Shown: positions 7,543 to 16,484, counted from the stretch's first letter. The stretch: DNA of 35,614 nucleotides from Salinisphaera orenii subsp. orenii MK-B5 (GCF_003788635.1 NZ_AYKH01000021.1:1-35614); one strand, 5' to 3'. Notes: generated by a model from the letters alone, not told the origin. A program made the numbers and translations.

Positions 7543-7844
7543 CCTGGGCACGAACGCGCGCCAGCGCAGGCCCGACAAGGCGTCGCGGCGTTGGTGAACG
7601 TTTCACCGCCGGCGGTGCGATCTCGTTTCGCGTGGGCTGCGGACACGCGGGCGAAGCGAGCGGCCGCCGGCCGCGATCCCACCCCGGCCGGCTCGAGTTC
7701 GCCCCGCGTTTTCAGACACTTGCCGGGCACCGTCGGCGCGGCGGCGGGCGTCATTGTTATTTTTGAGCGTCGGCGCGGTCGCAATAGTGTCATCCCGCGA
7801 TTCCAGGCTGGCGGCGCGGCGACCATCCGGGCGACAATCACGGC

Positions 7845-8354
7845 ATGGAAATCATCGTCATTCGCCACGGCATCGCGCTGGACGGCGACGAAGCACACGC
7901 CATGGGCCTGTCCGACGCCGAGCGGCCGCTCACCGCCAAGGGCCAGCGGCGCACGCGGGCGGCCGCGGCGGGGCTGTACGCGGTCCTCGGCAGCACGCCG
8001 ATCGACGCGCTCATCACCAGCCCGCTGTTGCGCGCCCGCGAAACCGCGGAACTGCTGGCCGGCGGGCTGGGCGACCCGCCCGTGGACGAGACCGATGCCC
8101 TCGCCCCGCCCGTGGACATGGCCGCGCTCGACACCTTCCTGCACGGCCATTTCGGCGACCGTCGCCTGGTGCTCGTCGGCCACGAGCCGGATCTGGCGAC
8201 CTGGGTGTCCTGGAGCCTGACCCGCCGCCGCGACCGGCTCATGGCCTTCAAGAAGGCCGGCGCCGCCCTGCTGGAGTTCCCGGGCTCGCCCGAGGGTGGC
8301 ACGGGCACGCTGCGCTGGCTGCTCACCGCCAGCCAGCTGCGGGCGCTCGGTTGA
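7845..8354 (+). CDS. sixA: Phosphohistidine phosphatase, SixA family
   Basis: 169 residues of the histidine phosphatase (phosphoglycerate mutase-like) superfamily. The catalytic RHG motif is at 7-9 (IVIRHGIA), with the second phosphate-binding Arg in SPLLRARETAE and the second catalytic His in LVGHEPD. SixA proteins remove phosphate from phosphohistidine in signalling proteins such as HPt domains or the nitrogen PTS. The substrate here cannot be read from sequence. Length and motif order fit SixA rather than a metabolic mutase. It is followed after 19 bases by a flavoprotein gene on the same strand, which suggests co-transcription without an obvious functional link. Confidence 0.85.
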   Translation: MEIIVIRHGIALDGDEAHAMGLSDAERPLTAKGQRRTRAAAAGLYAVLGSTPIDALITSPLLRARETAELLAGGLGDPPVDETDALAPPVDMAALDTFLHGHFGDRRLVLVGHEPDLATWVSWSLTRRRDRLMAFKKAGAALLEFPGSPEGGTGTLRWLLTASQLRALG

Positions 8355-8373
8355 CGCGGCAGCGGATTCGTCG

Positions 8374-9513
8374 ATGCTCGACTGGCTGATTGTCGGCGGC
8401 GGCCCGCAGGGGCGCCATGTCGGCGCCTGCCTGCGCCGCGCGGCCCCCGCGGCCGCGATCGCAGTGCTCGACGATCGGCCCGCACTCGCGGCCTGGCGCC
8501 GGCGGGCCGATGCCTGCGGCATGCGCTTTCTGCGGTCCTCCGGAGCGCACCATCTGGGCCGGCGCGCGGACGCGCTGCGCCGCTTCGCCGCGGACCACGG
8601 CTTCGACGACAGCCATCATCTGGGCTACTACCGGCGCCCGTCGCGCGCGCTGTTCGAAGCCCACGCCGAACAGGCCACCGCCGGCCTGGACCATATCGCC
8701 ACACGTGCGCAGGCGATCGAACCCGCCGCCGACCACTGGCGCATCGCCGCCGCCGACGGGCCGCCGCTGCGCGCCCGACGCGTGGTCCTGGCCCGGGGCC
8801 CGAATGCCCCCGCCCGACCGGCCTGGGGCGGCGCGGCCGAGCACGTCTTCGATGCCGGCTTCCGGGCCGATGCCGGCCCGGCCGGGGCGCGCGTGGCCGT
8901 GGTCGGCGGCGGCATCACCGGCGCCCAGCTCGCCCTGTCGCTGGCCGCGGCCGGCCGCGACGTCTGCTGGGTCACGCGCAGCGCGCCGCGGGCCGCGGAT
9001 TTCGACAGCGATCCCTGCTACGCCGGCGCCAAGTGCCTGGCCCCGTTCGCGCGATTGCCGCTCGCCGATCGCAGCGCCGCGCTCGCCGCGGCCCGGCTGC
9101 CGGGCACCCTGCCCCCGGACGTCATGGCCCGCATCACCGCGGCCCTGGCCGCCGGCGAGATCGCCTGGCGCCGCGGCGAAGTCGCCGCGCAGGACGACGC
9201 CGGCCTGCGTCTGGCCGACGGCCGCCGCATCGACGCCGACCGCGTGATCCTGGCCACCGGCTTCGAGCCGCGGCCGCGTGCCGACAGTCTCCCGGGGGCG
9301 ACGATCGCGCGTCTGGGGCTGTCGGGCGACGCCACCGGCCATCTGCATCTCGACGACACGCTCGAGGCCGCGCCCGGGCTGCACGTCGTCGGCCGGCCGG
9401 CCAGTCTTCAGCTCGGGCCGATGGCGGGTAACATTCGCGGCGCCCGGCTGGCCGGGCAACGGCTCGCCGCGATCGCCGCCGCCGAAGACGGGCCGCTGGC
9501 GCGGCGCGCCTGA
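8374..9513 (+). CDS. FAD/NAD(P)-binding oxidoreductase of unassigned function
   Basis: 379 residues with two dinucleotide-binding folds. An FAD-type GGGPQG lies at 8-13 (LIVGGGPQG), and a second glycine motif, VVGGGITGAQ, begins at 176. ILATGFEPR is the typical second FAD/NAD(P) contact. This is the two-Rossmann layout of flavin monooxygenases and pyridine-nucleotide oxidoreductases. A redox-active CxxC is not seen, so thioredoxin-reductase activity is unlikely. A His/Arg-rich segment RFLRSSGAHHLG (51-62) follows the first fold. I chose the ATG at 8374, because upstream in-frame codons overlap sixA and look non-coding. The substrate is unknown. Confidence 0.75.
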   Translation: MLDWLIVGGGPQGRHVGACLRRAAPAAAIAVLDDRPALAAWRRRADACGMRFLRSSGAHHLGRRADALRRFAADHGFDDSHHLGYYRRPSRALFEAHAEQATAGLDHIATRAQAIEPAADHWRIAAADGPPLRARRVVLARGPNAPARPAWGGAAEHVFDAGFRADAGPAGARVAVVGGGITGAQLALSLAAAGRDVCWVTRSAPRAADFDSDPCYAGAKCLAPFARLPLADRSAALAAARLPGTLPPDVMARITAALAAGEIAWRRGEVAAQDDAGLRLADGRRIDADRVILATGFEPRPRADSLPGATIARLGLSGDATGHLHLDDTLEAAPGLHVVGRPASLQLGPMAGNIRGARLAGQRLAAIAAAEDGPLARRA

Positions 9514-10058
9514 CGGACCGTGCCTGAATCCTGAATACCGACGTGTCACCGCGGCGCGGCGGCCCGCCTATCAAAAACGCGAGACGCGGCGGCCGTCCGG
9601 GCAAGGCGCCGGCATCGCGCCCGGTCGTCGCAGCGACCCTGTGCCTGGGCCCATCGCAGTCCACTTTCCGTCGCACGGAGCGTCCGCGCAGAGGCCGCGC
9701 GCCGTTCACCCGACGATCGTCACCGCGCTGCCCCAGCTGGAAAAACCGACTGGAAACAAGCGCCGCATCGATCGGCCGGCGGCGCGGCCCCGGCCGCAGC
9801 GCGTGACCCGCGGGCCACGGCGCGCATCGGCGACACCGCCCGAGCCGGCGACTCCCCTTATGGACGTGTGACGCGCCTCGACGACGCTGGCGGGTCTTGG
9901 CCCCGCATCCGCACCCGCCCATCCGCCGCCACACGGCCGGCCCCGCGGCCGGCCCCGCGGCCCGGCGCGCCAGCACGACCTTCCGTTCCGGTCGAAAGCC
10001 GACACGCCGACGGCGATCGCGACCGACAGCGAGGCCCCGGCACCGGCCGCGTCGGGCG
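9514..10058. other. Long intergenic gap with no assignable gene
   Basis: 545 bases of extreme GC content between the flavoprotein gene and the 3' end of rubB (convergent). All six frames have long open stretches, as expected at this composition, but none gives a recognisable protein or a good ribosome-binding site. A 12-bp tandem repeat is present at 9934-9962. No clear T-tailed terminator was found. Confidence 0.5.
9934..9962. repeat. 12-bp tandem repeat, about 2.4 copies
   Basis: CGGCCGGCCCCG occurs twice head to tail (9934-9945, 9946-9957), followed by a partial copy. It lies in a non-coding gap and probably arose by replication slippage in GC-rich DNA. Confidence 0.7.
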
Positions 10059-11213
10059 TCAGTCCATCAACGGCGGCGCTTCCTTGAGATAGTCGCGGCG
10101 CTTGTTCGTCGCCTCGCCGGTCAGGGCGAAGCCCTGCAGCGCGCCCTCCTCGTCGACGAAACGCGCCTCGAGATCGGTGCCGCTGCCCTCGACGGCCCAT
10201 TCGCCGTGCCGGTCGACGGGCGGGTAGACGATCACCGGGCAGACGTGGGTCTTCACGATGATCGGCAGGGTCGGATACTTGACCTGGCCGGCGGTGTCGC
10301 CCTCGGCCGCGGCCAGGGTCTTGCCCAGCGTGCGGGCGCACTGCATGAGGGGGCCGACGTAGGGCCGCCAGTGGCCGTCGACCTCGGCACAGTCGCCGAG
10401 CGCGTAGATATCCGGATCGCTGGTCACCAGGGTGCGGTCGACCAGCACGCCGCGGTCGACCGCCAGGCCGGCGGCTTCGGCGAGCTCGATGTCGGCGCGC
10501 AGGCCGACGGCCGAAAGCACCACGTCGGCGTGCACGCTGTCGTCGTCGTCCAGCACGACCTGGCGCTGGCCGCTGGCATCGTGCACGCCGACCGCGGCCC
10601 GGCCCAGATACCAGCTCACCCCGGCGCGGCCCAGCGCCTGCTTGACCGCACGGCCACAGTCCTTGGGCAGCAGCTGCGACAGCGGCCAGCCGGCCGGATC
10701 GATCACCGAGACGTCGTAGCCGGCGCCGATCAGGTCGTTGGCGAACTCGCAGCCGATCAGACCGGCGCCGATGATCGCCACGTGGCCGCCTTCGACGAGG
10801 TTGCCGCGGAAGACACGATAGTCGGCCAGCGTGTTGACCTTGTGGATGGACTGCACGGCGTCGCCGCCGAGGTTGAGCACGATCGGCTCGGCGCCGTTGG
10901 CCAGCACCAGCTTGCGATAGGTCCGCGTCTCGCCGTTGAGGCTGACCGTGTGCGCGGCCGGATCGATGGCCTCCACCTGGCGGTGGGTCATGATCTCGGC
11001 GTCCAGGTCGGCGGCCATGGCCTCGGCGTCGCGCTTGACCAGATCCTCCGGGGCGGCGTCCTTGGCGTGGGCCTCGGACAGATCCGGCTTGTAGTAGCTG
11101 GCGCCGTCGTCGCGGGTGATGAGCACGAGCGGCGTCTCGCTGTCGTGCTTGCGCAGTTCACGCGCGGTGCCGTAGCCGGCCAGTCCCGTACCGAGAATGA
11201 TGATCGGATCCAT
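10059..11213 (-). CDS. rubB: Rubredoxin-NAD(+) reductase
   Basis: 384 residues. The protein passes electrons from NADH through FAD to rubredoxin, which feeds the alkane hydroxylase AlkB. The FAD motif GTGLAG is at 8-13, the NADH motif GAGLIG at 149-154, and the second FAD contact is IYALGDCAEVDG. Size and motif order match AlkT/RubB-type reductases, including the C-terminal domain. It lies downstream of alkB and rubA on the same strand but is separated from rubA by 575 bases, so it may have its own promoter. The ATG at 11213 is preceded by AGGAC. The gene name follows the Alcanivorax/Acinetobacter convention. Confidence 0.92.
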   Translation of the reverse strand: MDPIIILGTGLAGYGTARELRKHDSETPLVLITRDDGASYYKPDLSEAHAKDAAPEDLVKRDAEAMAADLDAEIMTHRQVEAIDPAAHTVSLNGETRTYRKLVLANGAEPIVLNLGGDAVQSIHKVNTLADYRVFRGNLVEGGHVAIIGAGLIGCEFANDLIGAGYDVSVIDPAGWPLSQLLPKDCGRAVKQALGRAGVSWYLGRAAVGVHDASGQRQVVLDDDDSVHADVVLSAVGLRADIELAEAAGLAVDRGVLVDRTLVTSDPDIYALGDCAEVDGHWRPYVGPLMQCARTLGKTLAAAEGDTAGQVKYPTLPIIVKTHVCPVIVYPPVDRHGEWAVEGSGTDLEARFVDEEGALQGFALTGEATNKRRDYLKEAPPLMD

Positions 11214-11788
11214 GCAGCTGTCCTGGTGAAATCGCCTGATTGAATGAGGGCTCGGCGGCGCCGCCAGGGGCGCCCCTGTCGCGGGCCGGCCCGTCGCGCC
11301 GCCGGGCCGTCGAGAGATCTGCCGTCAGCATACGACAGCGCGCCGCGGGGCGAGGCGGCCGGCGATCGCGGGCCGACCATTGATTCCATCGACGCCGGCC
11401 GGTCGCCACGCCGGCCCCGCCTCGCGGCGACCGACCTCGGCGGGTGTGCGAGCGGCGCGCCGCCTGTCCGGACATCCGGACGCGCACCGCCAGCCGAAGG
11501 CCCGTGGGAAAGCGCCGGCGGCGCCGTCGAGCACGCCCGCACGCGGGCGACGATCGCGAGCCGGCACGATGCGCGTCCGCGGCGCCGAAGCGTGCGCACC
11601 TTTCCGCCCCCGGCCCGGCGAGCGGTGCCGCGAGTGACGCCCGCACAGGCCCGACCCGGCGCGATGCGCCTCCGCGCGAGGCCGCCGCTCAACGCCGATT
11701 TCATCGCCCGCGACGGCTGGGCCCTGCGGCCGCTCGCCGCGGCTTGGGCGCCCATCGACGCGGCGGCCGTCGGCGTGGTCGGCCGGCG
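11214..11788. other. Long gap between rubA and rubB, nothing assigned
   Basis: 575 bases separate two genes that are often adjacent in alkane degraders. The stretch is very GC-rich, and its open frames have no recognisable domain. It could hold a rubB promoter or a decayed gene. No repeat, IS end or terminator stands out by eye. Confidence 0.5.
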
Positions 11789-11956
11789 CTAGTCGACCTC
11801 CATCATCTCGAAGTCGTCCTTGGGCGCGCCGCAGTCGGGGCAGGTCCAGTCGTCGGGAATGTCCTCCCACTTGGTGCCCGGCTCGATGCCTTCGTCGGGC
11901 ATGCCCTCGGCCTCGTCGTACTCGAAGCCGCAGACGATGCATTGCCACTTCTTCAT
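11789..11956 (-). CDS. rubA: Rubredoxin
   Basis: A 55-residue protein starting [18 protein letters not shown]. It carries the two rubredoxin iron-binding knuckles, C-x2-C-G (CIVCG) near the N-terminus and C-x2-C-G (CPDCGAP) near the C-terminus. Together they hold one Fe in an FeS4 site. It carries electrons from the reductase RubB to AlkB. The length is normal for a single-domain rubredoxin, and the acidic composition fits docking to both partners. AAGGG lies eight bases before the ATG. It starts 114 bases after the alkB stop, just past a strong hairpin terminator, which raises the question of how it is transcribed. Confidence 0.96.
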   Translation of the reverse strand: MKKWQCIVCGFEYDEAEGMPDEGIEPGTKWEDIPDDWTCPDCGAPKDDFEMMEVD

Positions 11957-11982
11957 CGGTGTCCCTTCGTGTTGTCCGTGCC

Positions 11983-12013
11983 AAAAAACGGGCGCTGCCT
12001 CGGCAGCGCCCCG
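11983..12013 (-). terminator. Strong intrinsic terminator/attenuator between alkB and rubA
   Basis: A perfect 10-bp GC-rich inverted repeat (GGGCGCTGCC at 11990-11999, GGCAGCGCCC at 12002-12011) is followed in minus-strand reading by six T residues (11988-11983). It begins about 60 bases after the alkB stop and ends 27 bases before the rubA start, leaving little room for a separate rubA promoter downstream. Confidence 0.85.
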
Positions 12014-12070
12014 TCGTGGCCGCCAAGGCTACCAAAAGCCCCGGCCGGCGGCGATATGACGCGCCAGCCG

Positions 12071-13237
12071 TCACGCCGGCGGCGGGTATTGGGACAGCAG
12101 GCGGGCACGGGCGCCGGGCTGCAGATTGGCGCGGCGCAGATCGCCCTGGTAGTGGGCGAGCACGCGCGGATCCATGACCCGGTACCAGAGCGGCGGGAAA
12201 TAGGCGAGCACGATCATGCCGGCGTAGCCGGTGGGCAGTTCCGGGGCCTCGTCGAAGTGGCGCAGGGACTGGTAGCGCCGGGTCGGATGCGCGTGGTGAT
12301 CGGAATGGCGCTGCAGGTGGAACAGGAAGATGTTGGTCACGATGTGATCGTTGTTCCAGGAATGCTCCGGCCGGCAGCGCTCGTAGCGGCCGTCCGCGCG
12401 CCGGGCGCGCAGCAGGCCGTAGTGCTCGGCATAGTTCACCGCCTCCAGCAGCGAGGCGCCCAGCATCGCCTGCACGATCAGAAACGGCAGCAGTGCGAGG
12501 CCGAACACGAGCAGGAGCGTGCCCCAGAGCAGCGCCGTCATCGCCCAGGCCTGCAACACCTCGTTGTGGAGCGACCACACGGGCCGGCCCCGGCGCGCCA
12601 GCCGGCGGGCCTCGATGTGCCAGGCCGAACGCACGCTGCCCACGACCGTGCGCGGCAGAAACGCCCAGAAGGACTCGCCCATGCGCGCGCTCGCCGGGTC
12701 CTCCGGCGTGGCCACGCGGCGGTGATGGCCGTAATTGTGCTCGACGTAGAAATGGCCGTAGGCCACCGGCGCGAGCGCGATCTTGGCCAGCCAGCTCTCC
12801 ACGACGGTGTTCTTGTGGCCGAGCTCGTGGGCGGTATTGATGGAGATGCCCGAGAGCATGCCGATCGTGCTCACGAAACCGAGCCACTGCCAACCGGTGA
12901 GATCCTGGGTGCCGACAATCGTACAGACGCCGATGAACAGCGCCATCTGCACGAGCACGTAGATGTAGGTCGAGTAACGATAGAAGGGATCGTCCTCGAG
13001 GATGTCGAGCACCCGCTCCGGCGGGTTCGTGCTGTCCTTGCCGATGGCCAGATCCAGCAGCGGCACCAGCAGATAGACCGTGATCGGCCCCGCGAACATC
13101 AGCGGCGTGAGCCCGGTCAGCCAGCCGGTGAGCGCGACCGCGGCAACGATCAGGATGATGCCGAAGCCCATCGGCCACAGCCAGCGCTTGCGATCGTGGG
13201 CCCGGGCCTGGGCGAGGGTGAAGTCCGCCGTGTCCAT
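12071..13237 (-). CDS. alkB: Alkane 1-monooxygenase (integral-membrane di-iron hydroxylase)
   Basis: 388 residues. AlkB hydroxylates the terminal carbon of medium- to long-chain n-alkanes, using O2 and electrons from rubredoxin, in the inner membrane. All family His motifs are present in order: HELGH (137-141), EHNYGHH (166-172), NYAEHYGL (268-275) and LQRHSDHHAHP (308-318). Hydrophobic segments near 20-40, 45-65, 92-110, 115-133 and 235-262 give the expected six-helix arrangement. A GGGAGA ribosome-binding site precedes the ATG. It is divergent from a tetR-aldehyde dehydrogenase pair, with an operator-like palindrome between them. Electron partners RubA and RubB follow on the same strand. 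The chain-length range cannot be read with confidence. Confidence 0.97.
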   Translation of the reverse strand: MDTADFTLAQARAHDRKRWLWPMGFGIILIVAAVALTGWLTGLTPLMFAGPITVYLLVPLLDLAIGKDSTNPPERVLDILEDDPFYRYSTYIYVLVQMALFIGVCTIVGTQDLTGWQWLGFVSTIGMLSGISINTAHELGHKNTVVESWLAKIALAPVAYGHFYVEHNYGHHRRVATPEDPASARMGESFWAFLPRTVVGSVRSAWHIEARRLARRGRPVWSLHNEVLQAWAMTALLWGTLLLVFGLALLPFLIVQAMLGASLLEAVNYAEHYGLLRARRADGRYERCRPEHSWNNDHIVTNIFLFHLQRHSDHHAHPTRRYQSLRHFDEAPELPTGYAGMIVLAYFPPLWYRVMDPRVLAHYQGDLRRANLQPGARARLLSQYPPPA

Positions 13238-13279
13238 GACGCGTCTCCCGCGCGGCCTGCCACCGGCCGCCGCGCTTTG

Positions 13280-13297
13280 TTACATTGCTCAATGTCA
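13280..13297. promoter_or_regulatory. Operator-like palindrome between alkB and tetR
   Basis: TTACATTGCTCAATGTCA is an imperfect 18-bp palindrome with perfect ACATTG/CAATGT arms. It lies in the alkB-tetR divergent region, the usual place for an autoregulated TetR-family operator. On the minus strand, its right arm forms a consensus-like TTGACA (13298-13293) pointing toward alkB. On the plus strand, its left end overlaps a possible -35 TTACAT with TAGAAC (13303-13308) 17 bases on, pointing toward tetR. Confidence 0.6.
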
Positions 13298-13361
13298 AAG
13301 ACTAGAACCCCACCGACCGGTAAGTCAATTCGCTGTGCTAGCCTTCACCACAACGCTTTTC

Positions 13362-14054
13362 ATGCCCATTGCCATGGCGCAGCCGGCCGCCGAGCGCAGC
13401 AGCACCCGCGAGCGCGTGCGCGCCACCGCATTCCGTCTGTTCGGCCGCTTCGGCTACGACGGCGTGTCCATGCTGGCGGTGGCCCGCGGCTCGGGCGTGA
13501 CCAAGGCCGCGCTCTACTGGCACTACGAGAACAAGGCCGACCTCTACGCGGCCTGCATGCGCCAGCTCGTGGGCCTGTTCGAGGAACGCGTGTTCGAGGC
13601 GGCGGCGGCCGAGCCGGACCCGGTCGAGCGCATCTTCGCGCTGTTCGCGGGGCTGCAGCAGCTGGTCGACGACGAGCGCGTGGTCGACGGCGTGGCCGGC
13701 TACTGGCTCCGGCCCGCCAGCGCGGACGTGAGCGCCGCACGCGCGGTGCAGGCGGAGTTCGAGGCCGGCGCCAGCGCTGCGATCGAGGCCGTGCTCGAGG
13801 AGGCCCGCGCCGCCGACGCCCTGCAGATCGAGGGCTCGGCCGAGGACTTCGCGCGCGCCTTCATCGCGATCATGGAGGCCATCGTGCTGCCCATGGGCAA
13901 CCGCGGCGCGCCCGAACATCGCCGCGTGGTGGCCGTGCTCGCCCGTACCTTCTTCCAGGCCCACGCCCGCACGCCCGGGCTGGCCGAACGCGCGGCCCGG
14001 GTGCTCGGTGCCCCGGCGACCGCCCCCGCCGAGCCCAGCGAGGACCACTCATGA
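13362..14054 (+). CDS. TetR-family transcriptional regulator
   Basis: 230 residues. The N-terminal DNA-binding domain is clear: the TRERVRATAFRLFGRFGYDG helix (15-34), followed by the helix-turn-helix VSMLAVARGSGVTKAALYWH (35-54) and ENKADLY. The C-terminal helical domain would bind an effector, possibly a fatty acid, fatty acyl-CoA or alkane-derived aldehyde given the neighbours. The frame extends upstream, but the DNA before 13362 holds the operator-like palindrome and looks non-coding. ATG 13374 is an alternative start. No good ribosome-binding site is visible for either, so the transcript may have little or no leader. Its TGA overlaps the ATG of the aldehyde dehydrogenase (ATGA). Confidence 0.88.
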   Translation: MPIAMAQPAAERSSTRERVRATAFRLFGRFGYDGVSMLAVARGSGVTKAALYWHYENKADLYAACMRQLVGLFEERVFEAAAAEPDPVERIFALFAGLQQLVDDERVVDGVAGYWLRPASADVSAARAVQAEFEAGASAAIEAVLEEARAADALQIEGSAEDFARAFIAIMEAIVLPMGNRGAPEHRRVVAVLARTFFQAHARTPGLAERAARVLGAPATAPAEPSEDHS

Positions 14055-15490
14055 ACCGTGCCGCCCCCGACCTCGCCGACGAGACCGATGCGGACACCAT
14101 CCGCCGGCTGTTCGAGGCCCAGCGTCCGCGCGCGCTGGCGCTGCGCACGTCCACCGCCGCCGAGCGCATCGACAAGCTCAAGCGGCTGCGCCGGCTGATG
14201 TACGCGCGCTGGGACGATATCCGCGCCGCCTGCCACGCCGACTTCGCCAAGCCGGCCGCGGAGGTCGACATCAGCGAGATCCTGCCGGTGGTGGCCGAAG
14301 CCAACCACGCCATCCGGCATCTGAAGCGCTGGATGAAGCCCGAACGCAAGCGCCCGACGCTGCTCATGTTCGGCACCCGGGCCGAGGTGCGCTTCGAGCC
14401 GCGCGGGCGCTGTCTGATCATCTCGCCCTGGAACTACCCGATCAATCTGTCCTTCGGGCCGCTGGTCTCGGCGATCGCGGCCGGCAACACCGTGATCCTC
14501 AAGCCCTCGGAAATGACACCGCACTGCGCGGCACTCATGCAGGACATGCTCGGCGAACTCTTCGACGAGGACGAGATCACGACCGTGCAGGGCGCGGTCG
14601 AGACCTCACAGCACCTGCTCGAACTGCCCTTCGACCACATCTTCTTCACCGGCTCGCCGGCGGTCGGGCGGATCGTGATGGCCGCGGCCGCCCAGCATCT
14701 GACCTCGGTCACGCTGGAACTCGGCGGCAAGTCGCCGGTGATCGTCGACAAGACCGCGGACATCGCCAGGACCGCGCAGAACGTGGCCTGGGGCAAGTTC
14801 GCCAACAGCGGCCAGACCTGCATCGCGCCGGACCATGTCCACGTCCACGCCGACGTGGCCGATGCCTTCGTCGAAGCGATGCGCAAGGCGGTGACGAAGT
14901 TCTACGGCGACCGCCGGGACATTCCCGACAACCCCGACTACTGCCGCATCGTCAACAAGCGCCACCACGACCGCGTGCGCGGCCTGGCCGACGACGCCAC
15001 CGAGCGCGGCGCGCACACGCCGCTGGGCGATACCGCGGCCGGGGGCGACAACTACATCGCGCCGACGCTGCTCACCGACATCGACCCCGAGTCGCGCGTG
15101 CTCGAAGAGGAGATCTTCGGCCCGCTGCTGCCGGTGCTGACCTTCACCGACGTCGACCAGCCGATCGCACGCATCAACGCGGCGCCTAAGCCGCTGGCGC
15201 TGTATGTCTTCGCGCGCGACGACGCCTTCATCGAGCGCGTCATCGGGGCGACCAGCGCGGGCGGCACCTGCATCAACCAGTCGGTGGTGCACTTCCTGCA
15301 CACCCACCTGCCGTTCGGCGGCGTCAACAACTCGGGCCTCGGCAATTCGCACGGCCATTACGGCTTCCGGGCGTTCTCGCACGAGCGCGCGGTGCTGCGC
15401 GAGCGCTTCTCGCTGGCCTTTCTGTTCCTGCCGCCCTACACGCGCTTCACGCGCTGGGTGATCCGGCTGGCGGTCAAGTACATGAACTGA
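14051..15490 (+). CDS. Aldehyde dehydrogenase, class 3 (fatty/coniferyl aldehyde type)
   Basis: 479 residues. It oxidises an aldehyde to the acid with NAD(P)+. Catalytic Cys257 is in [10 protein letters not shown], general-base Glu223 in TLELGGKSP, cofactor Lys151 in LKPSE, and FTGS is at 199-202. The length and the absence of the longer N-terminal arm place it in the class 3 / coniferyl-type group. The hydrophobic C-terminal segment ([17 protein letters not shown]) could hold the enzyme at the membrane, as in fatty-aldehyde dehydrogenases. In this setting the likely job is oxidation of fatty aldehydes from AlkB products. No alcohol dehydrogenase gene is nearby. It is translationally coupled to tetR by a 4-base overlap. 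Confidence 0.93.
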   Translation: MNRAAPDLADETDADTIRRLFEAQRPRALALRTSTAAERIDKLKRLRRLMYARWDDIRAACHADFAKPAAEVDISEILPVVAEANHAIRHLKRWMKPERKRPTLLMFGTRAEVRFEPRGRCLIISPWNYPINLSFGPLVSAIAAGNTVILKPSEMTPHCAALMQDMLGELFDEDEITTVQGAVETSQHLLELPFDHIFFTGSPAVGRIVMAAAAQHLTSVTLELGGKSPVIVDKTADIARTAQNVAWGKFANSGQTCIAPDHVHVHADVADAFVEAMRKAVTKFYGDRRDIPDNPDYCRIVNKRHHDRVRGLADDATERGAHTPLGDTAAGGDNYIAPTLLTDIDPESRVLEEEIFGPLLPVLTFTDVDQPIARINAAPKPLALYVFARDDAFIERVIGATSAGGTCINQSVVHFLHTHLPFGGVNNSGLGNSHGHYGFRAFSHERAVLRERFSLAFLFLPPYTRFTRWVIRLAVKYMN

Positions 15491-15581
15491 TCGGGTATGG
15501 TATGACCCCGAATCGTCCGCGGGCGCCGGTCGCGCCGGAACCCGCGCCCCGTCCACCCGTTCGACACGACAGGATCCGCCG

Positions 15582-16451
15582 ATGACCGCAGCCCAACGCT
15601 TCAAGGAGGCGCTCGCCGCCGAACAGCCACTCCAGATCGCCGGTGCGATCAACGCCTATTCCGCCATGCTCGCCGAGCACAGCGGCTTCAGGGCGATCTA
15701 TCTGTCCGGCGGCGGCGTGGCCAACTGGTCCTACGGCCTGCCCGATCTGGGCATGACCACGATGAACGACGTCCTCGAGGACGTGCGCCGGATCACCTAC
15801 GCCACCGACGTGCCGCTGCTGGTCGACATCGACACCGGCTGGGGCAGCGCCTTCAACATCGCGCGCACGATCAAGCTGTTCGAGGGTGCCGGCGCGGCCT
15901 GCGTGCACATCGAGGACCAGGTCGCGGCCAAGCGCTGCGGCCACCGGCCGGGCAAGGAGATCATCAGCCAGGACGAGATGGTCGAGCGCGTGACCGCGGC
16001 GGCCGACGCCCGCGACGACATGCTGATCATGGCCCGCACCGACGCGCTCGCCGTCGAGGGTCTGGACTCGGCGGTCGAACGCGCGGCGGCCTGCATCGAG
16101 GCCGGCGCGGACTTCATCTTCGCCGAGGCGATGACGGATCTGGCGATGTACAAGCGCTTCACCGACCTCGGCGTGCCGGTGCTGGCCAACATCACCGAAT
16201 TCGGCACCACCGACCTCTACACCACCGAGGAACTGGCCGGCCAGGACGTGGCGATGGTGCTGTATCCGCTGTCGGCCTCGCGCGCGATGGCCAACGCGGC
16301 GCTCGACGTCTATGCCGCCATCCGCCGCGATGGCACGCAGAAGCAGGTCGTCGACCGCATGCAGACCCGCAGCGAGCTCTACGAGCATCTGGGCTATCAC
16401 GCCTACGAGGACAAGCTCGACGCCCTGTTCGGCGACGGCAAGGGACGCTAG
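15582..16451 (+). CDS. prpB: Methylisocitrate lyase
   Basis: 289 residues that align along the full length with E. coli PrpB from memory of the family. It cleaves 2-methylisocitrate to pyruvate and succinate, the last step of the methylcitrate cycle. Signature features are YLSGGGVA (40-47), the metal-binding DIDTGWG (82-88) and the active-site loop [10 protein letters not shown] (117-126) with Cys119. The C-terminus ([18 protein letters not shown]) is also typical. AGGA lies eight bases before the ATG. The companions prpC and prpD/acnD are absent from the window. Its position just after the alkane-module aldehyde dehydrogenase suggests a role in handling propionyl-CoA from odd-chain alkanes. 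Oxaloacetate decarboxylase-like relatives are less likely because of the KRCGH loop. Confidence 0.92.
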   Translation: MTAAQRFKEALAAEQPLQIAGAINAYSAMLAEHSGFRAIYLSGGGVANWSYGLPDLGMTTMNDVLEDVRRITYATDVPLLVDIDTGWGSAFNIARTIKLFEGAGAACVHIEDQVAAKRCGHRPGKEIISQDEMVERVTAAADARDDMLIMARTDALAVEGLDSAVERAAACIEAGADFIFAEAMTDLAMYKRFTDLGVPVLANITEFGTTDLYTTEELAGQDVAMVLYPLSASRAMANAALDVYAAIRRDGTQKQVVDRMQTRSELYEHLGYHAYEDKLDALFGDGKGR

Positions 16452-16484
16452 CGCCGCGACGGCGCCCCGGCGAGGACAACGCGC

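Larger units (their letters stand above)
7338..7844. other. Divergent nrdA-sixA intergenic region
   Basis: About 500 bases without a convincing gene. The nrdA-proximal part holds the nrdAB promoter, two NrdR boxes and a DnaA box. Toward sixA, a weak promoter-like pair, TTGAGC (7763-7768) and TAGTGT (7785-7790) with a 16-base spacer, could serve sixA. I assign nothing to the stretch 7545-7760. Confidence 0.6.

Noticed and set aside
11444-14050. Upstream in-frame extension of the aldehyde dehydrogenase frame, giving a 1348-codon frame
   Set aside because: The extension crosses alkB, rubA and tetR in other frames and has no recognisable sequence. The true start is ATG 14051, overlapping the tetR stop.
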